Of a stretch of 64,000 nt of DNA, positions 10,493-20,278 are shown piece after piece. Location of the stretch: positions 3,720,001-3,784,000 of the forward strand of contig JABRWF010000003.1 of assembly GCA_018343915.1 (NCBI GenBank), given 5' to 3'. The translations under genes were made by a program, and so were the position numbers. Position 1 is the stretch's first letter, and every line of letters begins with the position of its first letter. The DNA is from Agroathelia rolfsii. Its lineage: Eukaryota > Basidiomycota > Agaricomycetes > Amylocorticiales > Amylocorticiaceae. Below the pieces are notes generated by a model, which saw only the letters and a program-made list of their open reading frames with translations, had not been told where the DNA came from and searched no databases.

Positions 10493-13400
10493 ATGCCTCC
10501 CAGAACTGCCCCGGGTGGCTCCCAACGTGGTGGTCGTGGCGGCGGCGGTGGAGGGCGCGGTGCTGCGCCCTCCGATCGCGGCGGTCGTGGTCGTGGTGGC
10601 GGTCCAGGTGGAAGCCGTGGTGCATCGCCTGCTAGAGGTGGAAGCCGTGGTGCATCGTCTGCTAGAGGTGGTGCACCTAGCTCCGGTGCCAGTGCCGCCT
10701 CACTGCCAGCCAGCCATATCACCACAGTGGGCGTCAAACGGCCTTCCTATGGCACTGCGGGGAGGCCTATCGCAGTGTACACCAACTTTTTTAGAACAAG
10801 CATACCTGAAACGATGATTTATCATTATGATGGTTGGCATTTAAGAGCTATTTGTTGTTTATATGCATCGCCAGCTGATGATGTTAACGTCCGCTCCTGA
10901 TGATTGATCATACTAGTTGGTATGTAAATGAGGCTAATGACTAATACCTCTCAAGTTTCATTGTGCTTTCCCTACATAGTTATCTCTCCCTCGGAAAAGA
11001 CGTTACCAGCCCGTTATAACCTTGAAATCATCCGTAAACTGCAAGAGGATACAGCACCGGAAATATTCACCCCACCGGGTGTCTATGATGGCCGGAAGAA
11101 TTTCTTTTCATCCCATGCATTGTCTTTCGGACAGAGTCGCGAGGTCTGGAATCAAGCAAATTATTTACATAACTTTTTTTTCATTCAGCACCTTATTTGT
11201 GCATAGTTTGAGGTCTATACAAATGGTCAGCGTGGCAGTCCACCTGAACAAGGTGCTGCTGGTGCTGGTGCTGGTCCGCGTCCTCACAAGGTTCGCCTCA
11301 CCAGGGTGGCAGAAATCAATGCCGAGTACGATTGCTTTGATTTTGAAATATACACTGTTTTATTATATGTCTACAGGGTTTTATCTCGATTCATACAAGG
11401 ACAACAATCACACGATAATACTGTGTTAACTGCTATCACGGTTTGTATTTTTCAATATTACAAATTTATGCATTGTCATCCATAAAATCCGTGTTGGTCA
11501 ACAGGCTCTCAACGTCGTCATTCGCATGGAGCCTATAATGAGGTATCCATTCAATGTCCGTTCGTTCTTCACAGATCGCGAGACAAAAGACATTGGAAAC
11601 GGCTATGTCCTCTGGAGGGGCTACTTCCAGTCAGCCAGACCAGGTATTGGCCAGATGCTCATCAACGTCGATATCTCGACAGGCGTGATGTACAAAGCTG
11701 GACCGTTGATCAATATCATCCTTGAATTTCTCGGCAAGCCCCAGACCAACCCTGGGATATTGGCGAATATACCAGATCGTGAGCATCAGCAGCTCCAGCG
11801 TTTCCTCAACCACGTTCGTGTACTTCAGACAAACCCCAATGGTCAGGCGCCACGCAGGAACACCCCCCGCGGTATTAACAAGATCACCAAGCATGGTGCC
11901 ACTGCCCTATCATTCCAGACACGTGAGGGCCAGACGCTCACGGTCGCTCAATATTTCCAGCAACAGTACAATCGCCCACTGCGCTTCCCCAACCTCCCTT
12001 GTGTTGAGGTAATTATTTGAACTCTATTTATTCATAACCTAAGCTAAATTGTTTTTATTTTATTCAGGTCGGTAAAGGTGCACTCATCCCAATTGAGTTA
12101 TGCACCATTGTCCCGGGTCAGATTATGCGCAGGCAGGTGCCCCCGGAGAAGACCACCGATGTCCTCCAGTTCTCGACCAAGAAGCCGCAGGAGCGCCTAC
12201 AAAGTATCCGTAACGGACTTGGGGTATGTATCTATCAGCCTGAGAATATTATTACTATTATTTGAAAAAGAAAAACTAGTTGTAGGCTAATAGCTACGTT
12301 CCAGGTCCTTGCTTATGGCCAGTCCGCCTACGTTGAGCAGTTTGGCATGCGCGTCGATGAAAGCGCCGGCCCATTGAGGTTTAATGCACGCGTGCTTGAC
12401 ACGCCTACGCTGACGTATGGACAGGGTAGTCGCCAGCGGACTATTGTATATTACAAATTTTCTTTGTTCATGTCTAGATTTGCCAGAGACTAACTAGTTG
12501 TTTGCAGCGACCCAACAACGGCTCCTGGAACATGTTTGTATTATTTTTTCTAAGTGTGCATACTTGTATAACCCTGGTCTTGATCATAGGATGGACAAGA
12601 AATTCTACCGCCCTGCCGCAATCGATAACTGGGCCATTGTGGTCTATGAGAGGAGCAACCGCTTTGGACAACAACAGGTTGGCGACCTCATCAACGGTCT
12701 ATTGGCCAGCTGCAGGGACTGCGGTAAGTGATATCTCCTGAACTTCTAAAGGCTTAGCAATGACTCAGCAGTCCTTAGGCATCACTGTTGTGAACCAGAA
12801 CCCGCTTGTGTCTTGGCAGAATGGGCAAGGCCGCATTGCCGAGGTATATGTTTATCTTATTTTCTTGGGAACCATGCTAATATTAAGCTCACTCTTTACT
12901 AGCAACTTCGTGAAGTCGGTGGCAAGGCCAGGCAGCAGGGAGGCAACAAGATACCAAACCTTCTGGTTATCATCCTCCCCGACCAGGGCAACGACATTTA
13001 CACTCAAATAAAACAGTGCGTCTCATTCCCAAATAATCATATACTTGCGATTACAGATGTCGATCTTGTTTTCAGCTTCGGCGATGTTGCAGTACGTAAA
13101 TACACAACAAATTTGAAAGATGTTGTTTGACTGGCGGCGCGACCAGGTTGGCGTCGCAACGCAATGTCTCAAGAGCAGCAAGTGCTTCAGGGCAAAAGCT
13201 CAATACTATGCAAACGTCTGCCTGAAGTAAGTATTACCTAGCTTGTCCTTCCTTCTGATCCAGAGTGTAATATTGTGTTCCTTAGGATCAATGTCAAGCT
13301 TGGCGGCATCAATACCATTCCGGACCCTTCGTCCGTGTCCATCCTCACTGACCCGAAGAACCCAACCGTCGTCATGGGTGAGTAGCATTCATTTCAACTC

Positions 13401-14723
13401 ATGTCCCTTGCGTTATTTCCTCATTCCTTCGTAACTCAGGCGCCGACGCTATTCACCCTGCTCCGGGCTCTGATGGCCGTCCATCGTTCACCGCCGTTGT
13501 AGGCAACGTCGACTCGGATACGGCCAAGTACGTCGCGGATATCAAAGTGCAGACATCGCGCCAAGAGATCATTGAGGATCTCGAGTCAATGAGTCACGTA
13601 GGTTTCATAACTTGTTCAATACAAAATTAACTAGGCTAATGACACTACAATAGCATGTGCTCAATATGTACATGAAATACCGCCGTGACTTTGAGAAGAA
13701 GGCTGACTTTAAGCCCAAGAGGATCATCTTCTATCGCGGTTTGCTATAATCGGCTGACTATTTTGATCACAACATTGACCGTTTTGCTAGATGGTGTATC
13801 TGAAGGACAATTCAGCCAAGTGCTCGACAAAGGTCGGTTTTTCTTTTGCATTCTTTCTACTGATGTCTGATGCTCACCTAAACTTCATTTCTGTAGAACT
13901 TCCTCTCCTGAAAAGTATGTTATCTGATGCTGTTTGCTTTGCTAAACAAGCTACTGATCAGTGACAACAAGAGGCCTGCAAGAGCCTGGGCATTGACGCC
14001 AAGATCACATTCATCGTTGTTGGCAAAGTAAGTTTTAAGATACTCTTTATGTTTATGATTAGTACATCTGATCCACTATCACTCAGCGCCACCATGCACG
14101 CTTCTTCCCTACCAACGAAAGAGACGGCGACAGGAGCGGCAACTTGCCCGCAGGCACCGTCGTTGATCGCGAGGTAGTACACCCGGTCGAATTTGATTTC
14201 TATCTTCTCGTATGTCTTTTATTGTCAACATACGTTTTGACCTCCCCCACTAAAGGAAAACTTTGCTTGCAGTCCCATGGCGGTTTGCTTGGCACCAGCC
14301 GTCCCGCCCACTACAATGTACTCTATGACGAGAACAATTTCACGTACGATCTCTGCCGCGGGACCTCTTTATATCCCTAATTACTGAAATGGTTTTCTAG
14401 TCCGGACGGTTTGCAATCGCTTTCGTTCGCGCTCACGCATGTCTACGCCCGCTCTACTCGCTCCGTGTCGATCCCCGCACCCGTGTACTGTAAGTTAAAC
14501 TCTAGACCCTTGAAACAAATTCCTCATCACAACATCATTTCCAGATGCCGACATTGTCTGCTCTCGCGCTAAGAACCACTACGATCCGAACGTAGGTGGC
14601 ATCGAGTTCTCCGAGACGGCAACGAGCCTAGGGTCCGGGGCCGCCGATTCCTCGCTAGAGAACTACAAGAAGAACTTCAAGCCGCTGCACATCAACCAGC
14701 GCTCGCTTATGTACTTCTCTTGA
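10493..14723 (+). CDS. Argonaute (eukaryotic AGO, slicer type)
   Basis: Small-RNA-guided silencing effector. About 18-20 exons run from ATG 10493 to TGA 14723 (roughly 900 residues). Residues 1-70 are Arg/Gly-rich. Then come the N domain ([10 protein letters not shown] ... YHYD), linker ([19 protein letters not shown]), PAZ ([26 protein letters not shown]), MID and PIWI. Guide 5'-phosphate residues of MID are present (YTQIK, ATQC, KINVKLGG). The catalytic tetrad can be read as D (GADAIHP, about 13445), E (RQEIIEDLE, about 13565), D ([10 protein letters not shown], split by an intron at about 13739-13794) and D (YYADIV, about 14550). This DEDD set is known in fungal Argonautes, so it should be slicer-competent. 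Ends in a hydrophobic MYFS, near the family's usual (Y)F(x) end. No neighbouring Dicer or RdRP is visible. Confidence 0.96.
10607..10666 (+). repeat. 30-bp tandem duplication in the Argonaute RG-rich tail
   Basis: Two adjacent 30-nt units (10607-10636 and 10637-10666) differ by one base (cct versus tct). Each encodes GGSRGAS(P/S)AR, so the duplication keeps the reading frame. Confidence 0.9.
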
Positions 14724-15664
14724 AAGGGCGGACAAGCAAACGGACGATAAACAAGTGAAATAAACGTAGCCGGTTAAACACGTTGAACAATGCCATTTTT
14801 TTTTTGGCGTTATGCAACCATTTCTTTTCCTACTTTTTTCTTTCTCGTTTTTCATCCTTATAAAATTCAAAAAAATCCAAAAAAAAAAAGTTGTTCATTG
14901 TAGTGCATGCCTTGATTGCTTCTTTCCTTGTTCCCATTACGTCGCTGTCTTGGCTCCTGGCTGGAGATATTGCATTTATACTAGCCCATTCCTAGTTGTT
15001 TCTGATATTTGTATGCCTGTAAACTTGCTCTGCATTGATTTTTGTACATAAACAGAAAACCCCATGCATGTTTTTCTTCTTCCAGAATGTAATTTTTTGA
15101 TATGGAAAATGCAATTGTTGCCTAATAATGTGTGTGTATGTCTATGACCATGTCCGTCAACTTCCACTTCTATATCACAGTTAATATTCTCAAGCAAACA
15201 CATCCAAACCAATCAGCCATCTACCTTTTTGTTAATGTTTGTCTCCAGAAAAAAAAATTCATACAAGACAATATACCTATATACCACCACCGTATCAACA
15301 GCGGCAGCAAAGAAAGTTGAAGATTACTATGTACACGGTACAGTATAAGTGAATGTGTAGTGCGCTTCATGTATGTAAGCCAGAAAACGGTCCTGCGTAT
15401 TCTGCGTTTAGTTAGTAACATATAATCCTCCGTAAACGAAAAAAGAAGGGCAATAAAAAAAATGTGTGTATGTGGAGCTTTATCTCCTGTCTCTCGTCAA
15501 TTCATCTCCTATATATCAAGTTGCCTATGACACCCGAAACGATAAGAAAAATCCAAAATGTCCTTTAGTGTTGTTGGTTGGTTGTATATATACGTCTAAG
15601 CAGGATGGGATGGGATCGGGTATAAAGGAAGGGGGGGATAGGGTGCGATGTTCGGTTGCTTGGC
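14724..15664. other. Convergent intergenic region, AT-rich
   Basis: This holds the 3' flanks of Argonaute (+) and the GH16 gene (-). It is AT-rich with several T and A runs (14790-14890, 15250) and shows no gene or repeat structure. Confidence 0.55.
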
Positions 15665-17129
15665 TTAGCCAGAGATACCGTTGTAGACGGCAATGTAGTT
15701 AACGACCCATTTGGCATCTACAGAAGAAGAAGAAGAAAAAAATCCCACGATTAAGTTCCCCATCTAGATAAACCAAAACGATGGAAGAGAACGTACTGGC
15801 AAAGTTGCTCGCGTTAGCAACAGCCTGTGCGCATGTACCAGGGCAGCTCGAGGCACTGTACGACGCGCCGGCCCAGTCACCACACAGCGTCACGTCAAGC
15901 ACGAGCGAGTGCTGGTAGAAGTGGCTGCTCATGTCGCAGGTGCTTGAACTCCAGAAGGCGATGGGCTTGCCCCAAGAACCCGGGTTGGGCGTCTTGGCGG
16001 TGATGTCGGACGGGATCTCGTCGCGCGCGAAACGCCAGATGGAGACGCCATCCGAGTTCCAGAGGTGGGCGAAGACGCCACCGCTGGGTTGATAAAAAAA
16101 TAAAAATAAAAAATAAAAAGATTGTCAGATTCAGTTATGAAGTAAAAGGTTAAATCTCTCCTTACTTGGCCTGGTTGAACCCGGCAGCGAAGCTCTGGTT
16201 GCTGGGGTCGAGGATGGCGCACCCAGAGTCATCGCCAGTGCTGCTGGCACATTGCGTGCCGGAAATGTCACCGCTGAACTGGGTAGGCGACAGGGACGAG
16301 TCGAGTGTGCAGCCCGAGTTGGAGTGGAGCGTCATCTGGTTCGTGCCCACACCGTTGACACCCTCGATGATGTCCATCTCACCCGCGGCGGGCCAGTTGG
16401 GGCCAACAGACCACCTATGTGAGGTTGACCATGAGTTGCCTGGACAGAACAGCATCTTATGCATGCAGGACGATAAACGTACCATGCGGGCCAGGTAGAG
16501 CAACCAGTAGGCATGGCCTGGAAATCGGCGATGAAGAGACCGCCACTGTAGGTCTTGTTAGACGTGATCCGGACCGAATCGCGATAGCTGCCCTCGGCAA
16601 TATCATTGGTCGAATCGACGGCAAAGACGGTGGCTCCTCCGGACTCGACATAGGTGAGGCCTCTGCTCTTGGCCGTGTTCACATCAACATACTATAAAGA
16701 GGACATTACAAGGGCATCCCCAAAATGGAAATAAGGGGGTCAGCCACCAGCGGTGCGGTGTAAGTAAGTTAATTAATTGGGTCACTCACGTTTACCATGC
16801 CACCTGTGGGATCTGTTTCGCTGTAAAACGTCCAGTCACTAGTGATAACCCTCATGGTTAGAATAACAGATCACCAAAGCTACCGCCCGTGTTTGGGGGC
16901 GCAACAGTGTATATGCAACATACTTGAAGAAGGAATCACCCTGGTAGAGATCGGTGATGGTATATGTCTGATTACGTTTTGCGTGGATCGCGCGGTGGGA
17001 GACTCTGCTGGGGCGCGAGAAACCACTGGCACGGCCGTTGAGAGCAGGGTGGAGCCCGCCAGCCAGGGCGAGCGCTGGGAGGGAAGCGGCAACGAGAGTA
17101 GTGAGAACGTGCATGATCCGAGTGATCAC
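15665..17129 (-). CDS. GH16 family endo-1,3(4)-beta-glucanase, secreted
   Basis: Predicted laminarinase-like glycoside hydrolase acting on beta-1,3/1,4-glucans of fungal or plant walls. The protein begins MITRIMHVLTTLVAASLPALA, a signal peptide; an internal Met at 17114 would also leave one. A basic pro-region follows, then DLYQGDSFF, DWTFYSETDPTGGMVNYV and GLTYVESGG. The catalytic GH16 motif ExDxxE appears as GEMDIIEGVNG near 16375. It is followed by NQMTLHSNSGC, Cys-rich loops and FAHLWNSDGVSIWRFARDEIPSDI. The final exon reads DAKWVVNYIAVYNGISG and stops at 15665. About seven exons; all catalytic residues are intact. A TATA-like TATATAAG lies about 150 bp upstream. Confidence 0.92.
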
Positions 17130-17275
17130 TAAAATAGTCCTTTATTGGATTTTCCTATGGGTTAGAAAAAAAAGAAAAAAAAAAAAGACGAGCAGGCCGA
17201 GAGAGCAATGAAAGAGAGAGACGATGAAAGAAGGCGTAGGAGGATCTTGTAAGCCGCCTGGCGGACTAGTGCGTC

Positions 17276-17283
17276 CTTATATA
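17276..17283 (-). promoter_or_regulatory. TATA box candidate of the GH16 gene
   Basis: On the minus strand this reads TATATAAG, about 150 bp before the GH16 start codon. Position and sequence fit a TATA box; there is no other support. Confidence 0.45.
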
Positions 17284-17560
17284 ACACACGCTTGACTCTT
17301 CAGCCGGGAAAGGGAGGCACCACCGATTGATTGATTGTTTTTTTTTCTCGTCTTTCTTGTTCGTATGGAAGCAATGTAATGCATGACCCGACCTACGGCA
17401 GTGATCGGCAAACTGCTGCAACAGGGGCATTTTAGCAGCACTCTGTCGGAGGACATCCGTGCCAGTGGCCAGCAGATCACAAGCCATGTTACGTTACCAT
17501 ATCTCCCATGGCAGAACAATAACCAGTAACTGCATGTCATCCCGATATTACATTGTACAG

Positions 17561-17584
17561 ACAACAACAACAACAACAACAACA
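17561..17584. repeat. (ACA)8 microsatellite
   Basis: Eight ACA units in the gap just downstream of the TspO-type gene. Confidence 0.85.
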
Positions 17585-17613
17585 TGACTAGCATGTACTA
17601 ATGCACCATGCCC

Positions 17614-18097
17614 TTAGTCCAGCCGCTTCAACTCCTCGCTCCTGCCACGGTTCAACCACCAGATGCCTCCATTGAGGTAGTTGGCAAACGTCAGCCATGC
17701 GCAGTAGGGCACTAGGGCCCATGTTGTCCGCCCACCCGTCCCTTCGTTCAAGAGTTTCTGTTCAAATACGTCCATCGGATTAGCTATCCGCAGCAACAAA
17801 GCCCCGACAGTCGCTCATGATATCAGACTTACTGTCATGTAGAACGTTGTGCTTGCCAACAGCACATTATCCACCAGGGCCCAGCCCGTCTACAGTTGTG
17901 AAGTGTGACCGGAAGAAAAGAAATGATAATGTTTTTATCAGAAAAAATCAGCACCCTAAACGTGCTGCCAAAACGCTATAAACAGAACCCCAACGAACCT
18001 TCCGGGCTCCAAAGAAGAGGGGCGTCCACGAAAAGTTGAATACTAGCTGCGCATAGTACAGCCCGAGTCCCAGCACTAATTTTGACCTATGGCGAGC

Positions 18098-18139
<42 letters not shown>

Positions 18140-18635
18140 GGTTTAAACATAAACGTTGATGCGATTACGACCATCAAATAAGATGATGATGTCGAGTGTG
18201 CACCCACCTTGTGGACTCGAGCACAGTCGAATCAAGTGCCTTGGCCGCTACATACGAGGCATAGCCCATCGCTTGTTATCATTTTCCCAAAATCAGTTCG
18301 GGATAGTCCTCTGATTTCATGCTGGTTCGGCTCAGATCACTCACCGGCATACAACGACGTCCAAACGATTGGGAACACTTGGCGAGGGGGTCTGCCAGGC
18401 GGAAAGCGCAGATTCTGCGTATATTATTATGCAGCCACATGTCCACCGTGAGATCCAATGCTCTTTCGTGACTACCAGAGAGAATGTAACACACGTTGTA
18501 CCATGGACCACGGACGACCTTGGCCGTAGGCGAGCCACTCAGCAGGCCTAGCGCGACAGGGAGGCCAACCGCGAAGATCGGGTTGCGAGGTGCCTCCAGT
18601 AAGATGGTGGGAATATAGAGATGGTTAGAGGACAT
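17614..18635 (-). CDS. TspO/MBR family membrane protein
   Basis: Five-helix membrane protein related to the mitochondrial translocator protein TSPO; ligand and role in fungi are uncertain. Start is the ATG at 18635 (MSSNHLYIP), followed by IFAVGLPVALGLLSG and WYNNLRFPPGRPPRQVFPIVWT, the conserved W-P-P-x-W-x-Y pattern. Later exons read GLYYAQLVFNFSWTPLFFGARK, TGWALVDNVLLASTTFYMT and, after an intron of about 75 nt, KLLNEGTGGRTTWALVPYCAW and NYLNGGIWWLN. These are classic TspO helices. The open frame reading LLRIANPMD just before the last exon is intron sequence. About five exons; length is close to the family norm of 160-190 residues. Confidence 0.9.
18098..18138. repeat. (AAT)n microsatellite in a TspO intron
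   Basis: Almost 14 uninterrupted AAT units lie inside an intron of the TspO-family gene, just before the exon that encodes GLYYAQLVFNF. Confidence 0.9.
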
Positions 18636-19211
18636 GATGAGAGTGTTCAAGCGTTCAAGTGTGCTGGCAATAGACAGGTTCAAATGGTAGGGGTAACTCC
18701 CTCACTCGCAAGTCGTGGCTAGTATTAGAGGACCTATAAGTACTGCACACTGGACACACATTCAATTCAATGTGTTCCCGACGTCTCGCCGCCGCCGCCG
18801 CCGGTACGATCCGTCGACGCGGTCGTGACATCATCAGGTTCAATGATCTTTCTGTTACAATTCTGTACGTGTACACACGCAATGTGATCCTTCTGAATAC
18901 AAGAGGTAAAAATCTCCATTCGGTCTTCCAGTTGTAATATTAGTCAAACCATGAAATACTCTCTGTTATTAAGCAGCATTTAGAGTATGTGCTAATAATG
19001 AAACAATGATGTTTGCCAAAATATTTCACAGCTACAGCCGTAATAAAGAATAATAATACAGGTATAGTTGCATGATGATGTTGATGCTGGTGATGTTGGA
19101 TGCACATGCCGCTAGTACGCGCAGACATTCAGTAAGATAATTCCACAAGTCCAATCAGAATGCATAGCCCTCACCGGCCCGATCAATCTCAAGTACCAAG
19201 GATAAAACATA
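18636..19211. other. Intergenic, no gene seen
   Basis: This gap lies upstream of the TspO gene and downstream of the Tma17-like gene, both on minus. It has short open frames only, with a CGCCGCCGC run near 18790. Confidence 0.5.
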
Positions 19212-19783
19212 TTACAAATGAATTCCTTCATCCTCCTCTTCTAATAACGCGCCCACATTGGTACCGTTCTCAGCACCTTGCGCTTGACGAGTAGCCGCGG
19301 CCGCTAAAGGCTCCTCCTCTTGCGCATGCGATTCGGACGGAGGAGGGGTATCGTAGTGTGCGGTAGAAGACACTATGCCTTTATGCGTCAATGCCATCTT
19401 CAGCATGCTGATCCGCTCCTCTTGCGATCCACTATAATAAACGCAAGATGAATAATAAGAATAGTCATTTTTATCTTGATGACGAGGGCGAGCAAGCGGA
19501 ACGAAACGCGGACATCACGGTTTGGTTTTCATCATATGCCTGGCTCAACTCTGGATCGGAGGTCGTGGTCGTGGAGTTGTATTCTTCAAGCATACTTTGT
19601 GTTTGCCTCAGATGAGTAAGAGAATTCTCCAGGCGAGCAATCTCTGCACATGAGAGAGATGTTTCAGACACGGCAAGTACAAAACTCAGAAAATGACTTG
19701 AGACCTTCAGTGATAATGGGCACATCGAGAGCTACAGCCTGTTGTAATGTAAACGGTTGTGCGTATCTGGGAGTGTAGTCCAT
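19212..19783 (-). CDS. Small coiled-coil protein resembling Tma17/Adc17 proteasome assembly chaperones
   Basis: Three exons give about 145 residues. The start reads MDYTPRYAQPFTLQQAVAL. The next exon, EIARLENSLTHLRQTQSMLEEY, and a third with EERISMLKMALTHKGI predict a two-helix coiled coil. The tail is acidic and Ala-rich, ending EEEDEGIHL. The pattern E-I-x-x-L-E-N-S-x-x-H-L-x-x(6)-L ... EN-x-x-V recalls yeast Tma17, which helps Rpt6-Rpt3 pairing in the proteasome base. The second donor (AT followed by gtccgc) is weak but gives a clean join. The gene is well supported; the family assignment comes from pattern memory only and could be another small coiled-coil protein. Confidence 0.6.
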
Positions 19784-20132
19784 GACTTGATCGGACAGAG
19801 TGACGAGGGACTACATGGGGTGTTGATGATGCAGCTTGTGTGAATTAAGCCAAATGTCGTCGGACGTCGGATAATCTACAACTGCCAAAAGGGCTTTCAC
19901 CACAATTTTTCTTGCTATCCAAATTAGAACCCATGTAATATATTAAAAGGAATTGATTAGAAGTATACAAGTTTGTGAACCAGAAGTATCAAAAAAGCTG
20001 TAGTTGGCAATCAATGTACAAATCAATCATTATTCATGAAAAATAGTAAAACCTAGCTTAGCAAAACATTTTTATGAGATTGATATTTTTCACTGAAACT
20101 AGACTTAGGAAACATCAAAATAGAAAAATAAA
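19784..20132. other. Intergenic, AT-rich
   Basis: No gene is seen between the Tma17-like start and the tRNA. It holds the Tma17-like promoter and the tRNA 3' trailer. Confidence 0.5.
20124..20128 (-). terminator. RNA polymerase III T-run terminator
   Basis: Five A on the plus strand read as TTTTT in the tRNA transcript, four bases after its 3' end. Confidence 0.75.
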
Positions 20133-20203
20133 GGCCCTGGCAGGAGTCGAACCTGCGTCCCAGGAATCAGAATCCTATGTGATAACCGTTACACTACAGG
20201 GCC
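20133..20203 (-). tRNA. tRNA-Gln (anticodon CTG)
   Basis: The minus strand folds as a 71-nt cloverleaf. The acceptor arms GGCCCTG and CAGGGCC pair fully, the anticodon stem is TAGGA/TCCTG around loop TTCTGAT, and the T arm is GCAGG-TTCGACT-CCTGC. The anticodon is CTG, reading CAG glutamine codons. The T loop carries the box B core. No intron and no encoded CCA are present, as expected in eukaryotes. Confidence 0.95.
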
Positions 20204-20278
20204 ATGGTGACTTGTGCAATGAGAATTTTTATGATAGTTTATTAACTTGTGCTTCCACTGCAATAAAATGACTCGGCA

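Larger units (their letters stand above)
17130..17613. other. Intergenic: GH16 promoter and TspO 3' flank
   Basis: No gene is seen. It contains A-rich and GA-rich runs near 17165-17235, the TATA candidate and the ACA repeat at 17561-17584. Confidence 0.55.

Noticed and set aside
17614..17840. Exon reading LLRIANPMD in the TspO gene
   Set aside because: It would leave an intron of only 25 nt; joining TFYMT to KLLNEGTGG through a 75-nt intron fits the family.
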